Assembly (NCBI GenBank): GCA_910574455.1
Contig: CAJSYZ010000007.1
Span: forward strand, 4,707,974 to 4,771,973
Source of the DNA: Trichaptum fuscoviolaceum
Lineage: Eukaryota > Basidiomycota > Agaricomycetes > Hymenochaetales > Trichaptaceae
DNA: 64,000 bases
Direction of reading: 5' to 3'
Positions 25,009 to 32,222 of the stretch are shown here, one piece after another. A program made the translations under genes and the position numbers. Positions within the stretch are counted from its first letter, which is position 1. Each line of letters starts with the position of its first letter. The notes beneath the pieces are model-generated. The model did no database searches and was not told the origin of the DNA. It saw only the letters and a program-made list of their open reading frames with translations.

Positions 25009-28000
25009 TTACCCCCCTCCAAAGGCGCAACTCCGGGGCGCCAAGCTTGAATCTTGCTCAGGTCACAGAGCTCGATAGCGTTGACTTCTCGAGGGGCGTC
25101 CGGGTGTTTTCGATAGAAACTGCGAATTTTAGCCTTTGCATTACCCATATCCTTTGCGGGAATCCATGTATCTTCCGCGCTCGAATATCCCTTCCATCGT
25201 ACCAAATATTCAAACCTCCGTCTAAACCGTCTAGCGTCCAGTACCTCTTCCACCTCGTATTCCAGATCTCCTTCTACTTCGACTGGGGGCGGCGGGGGTT
25301 GCGTTCGACCGGGAATGTCGTCTTCGTGGTATGGCGAGAGCAGCGATACGTGAAATACGGGATGAATCTTCAGCGACGCGGGGAGTTCGAGTTCGTAGGT
25401 GAGGTCACTTAGCTTTGCCTTCACTTTATACGGCCCTAGTCGTTTCGGTAATAATTTGCGCGCTCCCGGTCGCCGAACGTTCGTTGCCTCGAGCCATACT
25501 TTATCCCCGACTGCGTACTGCGGGGCCTCGTTCCTGGCCTGATCGTAGTGCTGCTTCATGCGCTCTGCCGCAACCTCCAAAGCCGCTCTTGCCTCTTCCT
25601 GTGCCTGCTGAAGCTCCTGTAGTCGTGCGTCCGCGGCGGGGACCGTGGACAGGCCGTCGCTCGGGGCAATCGTGAATTCGGGATTGTAGCCGTAGACGAG
25701 CGCGAACGGGGATTGTCGTGTTGCCGCGTGCGCTTTCGTGTTGTGCGCGAACTCTGCCATCGGGAGTAATCCGGCCCAGTTTTCTTGTCGTGTATCTATG
25801 AAAGCCCGTAAATATTGTTCCAGCTCTTGGTTTACCCTTTCGGTTTGCCCATCCGTCTGCGGGTGATACGCAGTCGACGTGGTACCCTTGATACCGAGTC
25901 GGGAAAAAAGGGCTTTCATGAACTGCGCGACAAACTGTGGTCCGCGGTCGGATATGATCTGGCGGGGGGTTCCGTGCAGCTTCCAGACGTGTTGCAGGAA
26001 GAGTTCTGCGGTTTCCGGTGCATCGACATCAGACGTGGTCGGGATAAAATGCGCTTGCTTGGTGAGACGGTCGACCACCACGAAAATTGCGTCGTAATCC
26101 TCAGATCGGGGGAGCTGGGTGATGAAATCGCACGAAATCGCCTGCCAGGGGCCCTGCGGGATTTCGTTCGGTTGCAGGAGTCCTACCGGGCGTTGGGATC
26201 GGTTCTTCGTGCGTGCACAGGTATCGCATCCCGAAACGTATCGTTCTACGAAGTTAGACATCCCGGGCCACCAGTAGTTGCGGCTTACCATCTCAAACGT
26301 TTTCCAACGTCCAGGATGTCCGGCAGGGAGACTGTCGTGGTAAGTCTTCACCACATCCCGGCGAATGGTCTCGTCTTTCGGGACGTAAACCTTACCCTGG
26401 TACAGGATGAGGCCTTCCTCGGTGCTCCAGTCCTCAAGTTCCTTGGTCAGGACTCGAGGCGCCTTGGACTTGACCAACTCGATTGCGTCCACCAGTTCGT
26501 CTTCATACTGATCTGACTTACGAATGCGTCGTAGGAGGGCCTGATCCCCGTGTACCTGCGTCATTCCCCGACGAATTGCCTTTAGTCGAAACATTTCGGG
26601 GGTCAAGAGGGTCCGTCCCGTGTTGTCTTCGCCTTCGGGTTGAAGATCGACGCGTCGTGACATGGCGTCGGGTTTGCCCCCGAGTCGCCCTGGGCGATGG
26701 CGAATCGTAAAATCGAAGCGAGTGAGGAACAGACTCCACCGGGCTTGGCGTCGCGTCAGCGTTCGGGATTCAGAGAAATATAGCAGATTCTTGTGGTCAG
26801 ACACGATATCGAGTTTATGACTCGCACCTTCGAGATAATGTCGCCACTCGTCAAGAGCTCTAATAATCGCGAGTAGCTCCTTGTCATAAATCTCGTAGTT
26901 GCGTTCCGCATCGTTGAGGGACTTCGAGAAAAAGGCGACCGGATGTATCAGCCCGTCGTCGCCTTCCTGGGACAAGACCGCGCCGGTCGCGAAATCAGAG
27001 GCGTCGCATTCCACGATGAATTGTCGCGACATGTCTGGCATCATCAGGACGGGGGCGGTCGTGAACATGCGCTTGAGATAGTCGAAAGCGAACTGCTGGT
27101 TTTCTGTCCAGGCCCAGCGAACGTCCTTCTTCAGCAGCGTCGTGAGCGGTTTGACGATGTGCGAGAAATCCCGAATGAAGCGTCGATAGAAATTCGCGAA
27201 CCCGAGGAAGGCTTGAATGTCTTTCACCTTTTTCGGGGTAGGCCAGTCGAGGACCGCCTGTACCTTGGCGGGATCCATCGCCACCTTTCCCTGCGAAATA
27301 ATCATCCCGAGATACTCGACGGAAGTCTGTTTGAATTTGCACTTTTCGGGTTTGCAGAACAAGTCGTTTTCGCGTAGCCGTTTAAGGACTTCCCGTACGT
27401 GTTCATCGTGCTGCGATTCATCTTCGGAAAAGATTAGCAAGTCGTCAAGATAGATGATCACGTATACTCCAATGAGGTCTTTGAAGATATCGTTCATCAT
27501 GTGCTGGAAGGTTGCTGGGGCATTCGTGAGCCCGAATGTCATCACCGTTGGTTCGAAATGTCCTGCCTGAGTCCGAAATGCAGCCTTCCACTCGTCGCCT
27601 TGCTTCAGTCGCACATTGTGGTAGCCCCATCGTAAATCTAGAGTCGTGAAAACTTTCGCCTTTTGCAGCGCGTCTACGAGTTCCATCGTGAGGGGAAGCG
27701 GGTATCGATTCTTGACCGTGATGTCGTTCAGTCGTCGGTAATCGACTACCATGCGCAAGGTTCCATCCTTTTTCTTGATAAAGAAGACGGGAGCCGCTGC
27801 AGGGGATTTCGAAGGTCGTATGTACCCCTTGCGCAGGTTTTCGTCAACGAATTCGCGAAGGGCATCGCGTTCGGCTGGGGCCAAGGGATAGATTTTGCTG
27901 TACGGGGGAACCTTCCCGGGTTCTAAATCTATGGCGTGGTCATACGGCTTGCGCAGTGGAAGCCTTTCGGATTCAACTTTCGAGAAAACGTCGGCAAACT

Positions 28001-28793
28001 CACGGAATTCGGGGGGAACTAGTTCTTCGAAGGTTTTCTCGCCTTCCTTCACCGCAGACTTCTCAGCGATGGCCTGGGAGTGGGTGTACGAGGCGGCAAT
28101 TTTGTACGCGAAATGGTCGTCCGTCGTGACGAAGTAGGATTCGGCGTCGTGGTACTGGTCCCAATATTTTTCTGAGTACCGAAATCCCGGTGGGACAGCT
28201 TCCCATTCGGCCTGGGTCCTGTCGGGCCCCCAGGGGGTCTCGACTTCTTCTGCTATGGCGAGGCGGGGAAGCGGGACCAGGCGTTGCTGGTTGTCACACT
28301 GGGGCGGGCAGCGGTTGAGATCGACCACATCGTTGGTCCAGTCAATGGTTGGGTTATGGTGCCGCAACCAGTCGATCCCCATGATAATATCGTCGTCGCC
28401 AATATCCGCGACGGCCATGGTCAACTGTTCTAAGTGTCCCTTCATCTCGACGTTGAGGACTACTTCCTTGGTGATGCGTCCAATCGCGTTCGGGGAATTG
28501 TCTGCGTTTCGCAAAAGTATCGGGATTACCAAGTCTCGGGTCTGGAGTCCGTGTCGCGAAACGTAGCGGGAATTTATGAAAGTTCCCGACGCACCGCTGT
28601 CTAACATTACTGTGGCTAAGGCATCCGTCTTTCCGTCGCTAACCTGTACCGGGAACTTCAAATGTCGTCGAAGACGACGGTCTATTGTAGAGATGGTTAA
28701 ATACAAGGGACCATTATTAAGAGAGTTCTTCGGCCACAAGGGCGGTTGGGTCGTATAGGGCGCGACTGAGCAATACGACCCTACTGAAAATCC
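24735..28793 (-). CDS. pol: Gypsy Pol: protease, reverse transcriptase, RNase H, integrase, chromodomain
   Basis: Pol enters by -1 frameshift near 28,790. The same frame is open upstream to 29,048 but there it is a shadow of gag. Domains in order: retropepsin (LDSGASGTFI), reverse transcriptase with YLDDLLIF, RNase H (VECDASDFATGAVLSQ), the integrase HHCC region (HPGRWKTFEM then CDTCARTK), the integrase core with CDFI, SDRGPQF and QTERVNQELE, then a chromodomain (YEVEEVLDARRFRRRFEYL, RWKGYSSAEDTWIP). Polyprotein products copy the RNA and integrate the cDNA; the chromodomain probably steers integration to marked chromatin. The frame does not stop before the LTR: it runs through the polypurine tract and about 90 codons into the 3' LTR. 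No internal stops. Confidence 0.97.
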   Translation of the reverse strand, partial: GFSVGSYCSVAPYTTQPPLWPKNSLNNGPLYLTISTIDRRLRRHLKFPVQVSDGKTDALATVMLDSGASGTFINSRYVSRHGLQTRDLVIPILLRNADNSPNAIGRITKEVVLNVEMKGHLEQLTMAVADIGDDDIIMGIDWLRHHNPTIDWTNDVVDLNRCPPQCDNQQRLVPLPRLAIAEEVETPWGPDRTQAEWEAVPPGFRYSEKYWDQYHDAESYFVTTDDHFAYKIAASYTHSQAIAEKSAVKEGEKTFEELVPPEFREFADVFSKVESERLPLRKPYDHAIDLEPGKVPPYSKIYPLAPAERDALREFVDENLRKGYIRPSKSPAAAPVFFIKKKDGTLRMVVDYRRLNDITVKNRYPLPLTMELVDALQKAKVFTTLDLRWGYHNVRLKQGDEWKAAFRTQAGHFEPTVMTFGLTNAPATFQHMMNDIFKDLIGVYVIIYLDDLLIFSEDESQHDEHVREVLKRLRENDLFCKPEKCKFKQTSVEYLGMIISQGKVAMDPAKVQAVLDWPTPKKVKDIQAFLGFANFYRRFIRDFSHIVKPLTTLLKKDVRWAWTENQQFAFDYLKRMFTTAPVLMMPDMSRQFIVECDASDFATGAVLSQEGDDGLIHPVAFFSKSLNDAERNYEIYDKELLAIIRALDEWRHYLEGASHKLDIVSDHKNLLYFSESRTLTRRQARWSLFLTRFDFTIRHRPGRLGGKPDAMSRRVDLQPEGEDNTGRTLLTPEMFRLKAIRRGMTQVHGDQALLRRIRKSDQYEDELVDAIELVKSKAPRVLTKELEDWSTEEGLILYQGKVYVPKDETIRRDVVKTYHDSLPAGHPGRWKTFEMVSRNYWWPGMSNFVERYVSGCDTCARTKNRSQRPVGLLQPNEIPQGPWQAISCDFITQLPRSEDYDAIFVVVDRLTKQAHFIPTTSDVDAPETAELFLQHVWKLHGTPRQIISDRGPQFVAQFMKALFSRLGIKGTTSTAYHPQTDGQTERVNQELEQYLRAFIDTRQENWAGLLPMAEFAHNTKAHAATRQSPFALVYGYNPEFTIAPSDGLSTVPAADARLQELQQAQEEARAALEVAAERMKQHYDQARNEAPQYAVGDKVWLEATNVRRPGARKLLPKRLGPYKVKAKLSDLTYELELPASLKIHPVFHVSLLSPYHEDDIPGRTQPPPPPVEVEGDLEYEVEEVLDARRFRRRFEYLVRWKGYSSAEDTWIPAKDMGNAKAKIRSFYRKHPDAPREVNAIELCDLSKIQAWRPGVAPLEGGNVEIPGPFSHFPHFPAKDPDMSRQSRGENPAIGFSRRETPFPTRTIPRKIPRSRDLSRTTVPTTMHAYTHSFTTTRHAHVHSLINIRSLIR
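25009..25020 (-). other. Polypurine tract of copy A
   Basis: On the coding strand GGAGGGGGGTAA directly precedes the TG of the 3' LTR, the expected place for plus-strand priming. It is also coding, read as EGGN by the pol frame. Confidence 0.85.
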
Positions 28794-29989
28794 GCTGGGG
28801 GCGGGGCTTCGGGATTGTGAACGTTCTTGGCGGCGGGCGTCATGGCGGCGAATGCGTTCTGTAGCACGGACTGCTGCACATTCTGGACGTACTGTTCCGC
28901 CATACGTTTGAGCGTTTCTTCGAACGACTGGAGCGCGGGGGGCGATGGGCTCGACGGGGACGTGGATTTCGTCGCCTTTAGGTTTCGGGATGGCGGTCGC
29001 GTTGGGCAATCGCTCACCAAATGGTCTTTCTCTCCGCAGTAGTAGCATAGTCCCTTACTCCTGCGCTCCCGGCGCACCCTGTCAATCTCCATTGCGTTGG
29101 GATCCTTCGTCGAGCTTGCGCCCGCAGTCGGGATCGTACGCGGAGCTGAGCTAGTGGTGCCGGGATTGCTTCGGGGCGTAGCCGCTGGCTTTGATACTGG
29201 TCCATAGGCGTGTGCGAGCCTTAGCTTCTCGTCCGTCTCGGAAACCCAGTTGACGTAGGCATCGAATTTCATATCCTTCGCCTCTGTGCTGGCGATGTGC
29301 TGGCGAACCTGGTCTTTGAGTCCCTTCCGGAACATGTCGAGGTAGATGACATCCGTCGTTGCGTCCTTGGGCCACCCGGTGAGGGCTTGGAGGGCACGGA
29401 ATTGCGACGCAAACTCGGCGACCGTTCCTGTCTGGCGTAGGCGCATCAGCTTGTCGGCTGCGGCTTTGTCTGCATCGATTTCCCCGTAAGAGGCGCGAAG
29501 GGCGGCGAACAGGGCCTCCAGGCTGGCGGCTTCTGGCGGTGTCGGGATGTCCTGGAGTCGATCTAGAATGGGTCGTGCCCAGTCTTGCGCCGGCCCCCGC
29601 AGTAGCATCAGAGCAAATGCGACCTTGCGGGTTTCGTCTAGTCCCGGATGTTGTCCGAACAGGTAGAGCTTAATCTGGTGAATCCAGTTCTCCAGCTTGG
29701 CTCGTTCGCCTTCGAAGGTGTCGGGAAGCTTCATCTTGAGCCCGGCTCCGCCCCCAGACGGGGAGGCGGGCTGACTCGCGATTTGGGCTTCTAACGCCTG
29801 GTTGGCGTGCTTGAGCTGGGCGACTGTGTTCTGAACCTGATTGTGTTTGTTGACTAGCTTGGAGTAGCGTTTTTCGAGGGTGTCAAGGCGATCAAGGATG
29901 GGCTGGAGTTTGTCTTCCTCCATCGAGGAGCTCGGGGACGGGAAAGCGAAGGTATCTGCGAGTCCTCCCCATTCCTGGTGGGACGACAT
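28781..29989 (-). CDS. gag: Gypsy Gag with CCHC zinc knuckle
   Basis: 402 residues from the ATG at 29,989. An N-terminal coiled coil (YSKLVNKHNQVQNTVAQLKH) precedes the retrotransposon capsid region (LPDTFEGERAKLENWIHQIK, DWARPILDRL, LQALTGWP). The nucleocapsid zinc knuckle is CYYCGEKDHLVSDC, a canonical C-x2-C-x4-H-x4-C. It ends in a proline-rich tail at TAG 28,781-28,783, just after the putative slippery heptamer. It packages the element RNA in virus-like particles. The second copy at 62,939 gives the same protein with about eight changes. Confidence 0.96.
   Translation of the reverse strand: MSSHQEWGGLADTFAFPSPSSSMEEDKLQPILDRLDTLEKRYSKLVNKHNQVQNTVAQLKHANQALEAQIASQPASPSGGGAGLKMKLPDTFEGERAKLENWIHQIKLYLFGQHPGLDETRKVAFALMLLRGPAQDWARPILDRLQDIPTPPEAASLEALFAALRASYGEIDADKAAADKLMRLRQTGTVAEFASQFRALQALTGWPKDATTDVIYLDMFRKGLKDQVRQHIASTEAKDMKFDAYVNWVSETDEKLRLAHAYGPVSKPAATPRSNPGTTSSAPRTIPTAGASSTKDPNAMEIDRVRRERRSKGLCYYCGEKDHLVSDCPTRPPSRNLKATKSTSPSSPSPPALQSFEETLKRMAEQYVQNVQQSVLQNAFAAMTPAAKNVHNPEAPPPADFQ
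28787..28793 (-). promoter_or_regulatory. Putative -1 ribosomal frameshift heptamer GGATTTT
   Basis: Read in the gag frame it is G GAT TTT, one codon before the TAG stop of gag (GCG GAT TTT CAG TAG). A -1 slip gives GGA TTT TCA GTA, that is GFSV, in the pol frame. The two frames are offset by exactly -1. GGATTTT is a known shifty heptamer in dianthovirus replicase genes. Confidence 0.65.
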
Positions 29990-30078
29990 CGCTGGTCGGC
30001 GGTACGGGTGCGGGGGTAGAAGTAAAGAGCGTGAGGGTGTCGAGTCTGAGCGGCGGTGAGCCAGGACTTTTGACCTAA

Positions 30079-30908
30079 TGTTACGACCGTCGGGAATTGT
30101 AGCGGGAAACAGTTTCGGGAAACTGGAATTCGCGACAAGAACCCGCGTTCGGGAATCTGGATTCGCGACTGGGAACGAGCGTGGGAATTCAGGCGGGAAA
30201 CGCGCGGGATTCTATCCAGGCGCGTCGCGGGATTCTCAAGGCCAGCTAGGACTCTTCACTGCTTTGAACGTCAAGTAAGCGGATCCCTAAGGAAGCACTC
30301 CACAAGTAAGTATTGCGCAACTAACTACACAGGAGAAAAGAGAGAGATCGCACCTAAGGAAGCACTCCACAAGAGGTCAAAAGTGGGGTGCTCCTTACGA
30401 TGCCTACAGCTATTTATCTACTTCGTAAAGACTGTATAGTTAATCTACGCTAAGTGTCCTTGCGCAATGCGCACCTATCTACTACAAACGATACATGCTA
30501 CGACCGCACTGCTAGGCATGTCTATCCCGTCTCTCCAGATGGCTACGGCCTGTCCGTGGACGTCAGCGTCCGGTCCGGGGCCGCGACTAGCCAGACTAGG
30601 TATGCCAGACTGTTGCAGGTCGTCACCTTGAGGTACTAACGGATTAATGAGCGTATGTTGATAAGTGAATGTACGTGTGCCGTGGCGGGTCGTCGTAAAT
30701 GAATGTGTGTATGCGTGCATGGTGGTCGGGACGGTGGTGCGGGATAGGTCACGTGAGCGGGGGATCTTGCGGGGGATCGTGCGAGTCGGGAAAGGGGTTT
30801 CGCGCGGGGAATCCAATGGCGGGATTCTCCCCGCGGGATTGTCTGCTCATGTCGGGATCCTTGGCGGGAAAGTGCGGGAAATGAGAAAAGGGGCCTGGGA
30901 TCTCGACA
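30079..30908 (-). repeat. 5' LTR of copy A (830 bp)
   Basis: It carries TG..CA ends and contains a directly repeated phrase GAAGCACTCCACAAG (about 30,291 and 30,360). By eye it has the same sequence as the LTR at 62,020-62,849, on the opposite strand. GTCGC follows at 30,909-30,913. Confidence 0.95.
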
Positions 30909-30913
30909 GTCGC

Positions 30914-31745
30914 GTCCAATTCGGGATATCTAATAGATTTTGCGTTCTCCGTGGACTGAATTAGTTGATAAGCCTTCATAATTCCGAGAAGCTTTGTTAT
31001 GTTGCCAGCAGACATTTGCTCTTCGCGATAGAGAAAATCTGCGAGCTCGAAATCTGCTCGGCACGAATAGGGAAACCAGTCATTTGACGCAGGTTCGTTC
31101 CGTGAAACGGGCGGTTCTTCCTTTTCTAAGAAGTTCCCTTCTTCATCGCATGGAGTGGCTGCACGATATTTGGTGTCAGAATGCTAAAGTAAACTGGGGA
31201 CATCATACTTAGCGCGCACCATTTAAATATCTGTGATACACCTTTAAGTTATCATTGTTCTCTTCATAATCTCCAATGTCGGAGTCCAGATCAGCAGAAG
31301 ATAGGTCTTGGTCTTCAAGTTCGTCATCTCCAGTGTCAGCATGGGACAGGCAATCAGGACCGTCTAAATCTTGAAGCAGCTCGTCTCGGCCTATGCTAAG
31401 CATCGAGATATCCTGTGTGAGTATAGAAATGTCGTAGTCGTAACTTGAAGAGTTGCAGCCACTTTCATCTTCATGATGGCCCTCCAAGTCTGTTGGAAGT
31501 TCAGGAGAGCCGGGAAGAGCTTGAGGTGTCGAAGGTCGTGCGGGTCGCTTGGGTGAGGAATCCAAGTCGTAACCACAAGCAGCAGGTCTTGTTGCAAATG
31601 ATGACGGGTGAGCTGAATATTCATGTCTTGTCCTTGCGGATTGATTCTTGAACCTCCTGCTGCAGAAGGAGAAGGTGCATCGAATAGTCGGGGGGAAGAT
31701 ATCTGTAAGATGAACGGGTTTGGGCCTTCGCCGAGTTACCGGCAT
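30914..31745 (-). pseudogene. Plavaka transposase, N-terminal part
   Basis: The first exon from 31,745 gives a C2H2 zinc finger (CTFSFCSRRFKNQSARTRH, ending H-x4-H), then a long acidic linker (LTQDISMLSIGRDELLQDL, DDELEDQDLSSADLDSD) to the stop-side boundary near 31,209. After a short intron the next exon reads PCDEEGNFLEKEEPP, WFPYSCRADFELADFLYREE and MSAGNITKLLGIMKAYQLI, and is cut at 30,914 by the gypsy element after YPELDAT. Zinc finger plus ADFLYREEQMS is diagnostic of the N-terminal half of Plavaka transposases. This half is open apart from the insertion. Confidence 0.88.
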
Positions 31746-32222
31746 TAGTTCCAGTAAATTGAACGCTGAATTTAAAGTTGAATGGCACGCTCAGCGGTGA
31801 CGCCCGCGTAGTAACAACTTGAAGTTAGTAGTACTACTAGTAGTAGTACCGGTAGCCTGAGTAGCCACAGCCTCAGGCTGTCAGTGACTCAGTGGCACCG
31901 CCGCCAGCCTGCCAGTGAGCCTGCAAGTGCCAGTGAGTAGTACTAGTACCAGTAGCACTGTGATAGTACTAGTAATAGAGCTAGCCTGAGTATCCGAGTG
32001 TCCAAGTCCGAGTCTGAGTCAGGCTCATTCCGAGTCAGCCTAACTTGAAGGCTGCCAATCACTGGCACTGCCAGTGCCAGCAAGTGCAAGTGGGCGTAAA
32101 TTTTCCTTGAATAGGCGCCCTCATCTCCAACTTCAACTACAACTTGCACCTTTGCCAACTCGATTCACCATCGAAACTCATAGCACCTGTCAGCGTGCCT
32201 CGACTTGAAACACTGCACAAGA
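31746..32222. promoter_or_regulatory. Shared divergent intergenic region filled with palindromic words
   Basis: This 477-bp gap separates the start of the Plavaka transposase (leftward) from the start of the coiled-coil protein (rightward), so it must hold both promoters. About 31,810-32,100 is dense in words: AACTTGAAGTTAGTAGTAC, ACTACTAGTAGTAGTACCGG, CAGCCTCAGGCTG, GTGCCAGTGAGTAGTACTAG, GTCCGAGTCTGAGTC and CACTGGCACTGCCAGTGCC. Repeated words in both orientations next to a CACTA-type transposase are what subterminal transposase-binding sites look like; that role is inference. Confidence 0.6.

Larger units (their letters stand above)
24173..30908 (-). mobile_element. Complete Ty3/gypsy chromovirus retrotransposon (copy A)
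   Basis: 6,736 bp, transcribed right to left: 5' LTR 30,079-30,908, gag 29,989-28,781, pol by -1 frameshift to 24,735, polypurine tract 25,009-25,020, 3' LTR 24,173-25,008, TSD GTCGC on both sides. A chromodomain after integrase makes it a chromovirus. Its open frames are intact over gag and pol, so it is young. It has inserted into the Plavaka transposase gene on the same strand. The bases after the 5' LTR (TTAGGTCAAAAGTCC) do not show a tRNA-complementary PBS that I recognise. Confidence 0.97.
20893..31745 (-). mobile_element. Plavaka-type DNA transposon relic, split by a gypsy insertion
   Basis: The transposase gene runs right to left from 31,745 to 20,893 and is interrupted at 24,168-30,913 by the gypsy element. 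The two halves join exactly across the GTCGC duplication (SIRYPELDAT on the right, continuing on the left). Plavaka is a CACTA-related superfamily abundant in basidiomycetes. I could not fix terminal inverted repeats; the word clusters at 20,250-20,780 and 31,800-32,170 occupy the places where they should lie. Confidence 0.85.

Noticed and set aside
25815..26516. 233-codon plus-strand open frame inside the gypsy element
   Set aside because: It is the antisense shadow of the integrase/RNase H part of pol, with no motif of its own.
28794..29048. Upstream part of the pol open frame as a Pol N-terminus
   Set aside because: It overlaps the gag zinc knuckle and tail in another frame; Arg/Pro-rich shadow sequence. 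Pol is expected to enter by frameshift at the end of gag.
30475..30816. 113-codon frame inside the LTR, repeated at 62,112-62,453
   Set aside because: It lies wholly within the LTR and is low in information. Identical copies only reflect LTR identity. The same bases form the pol readthrough tail in copy A.
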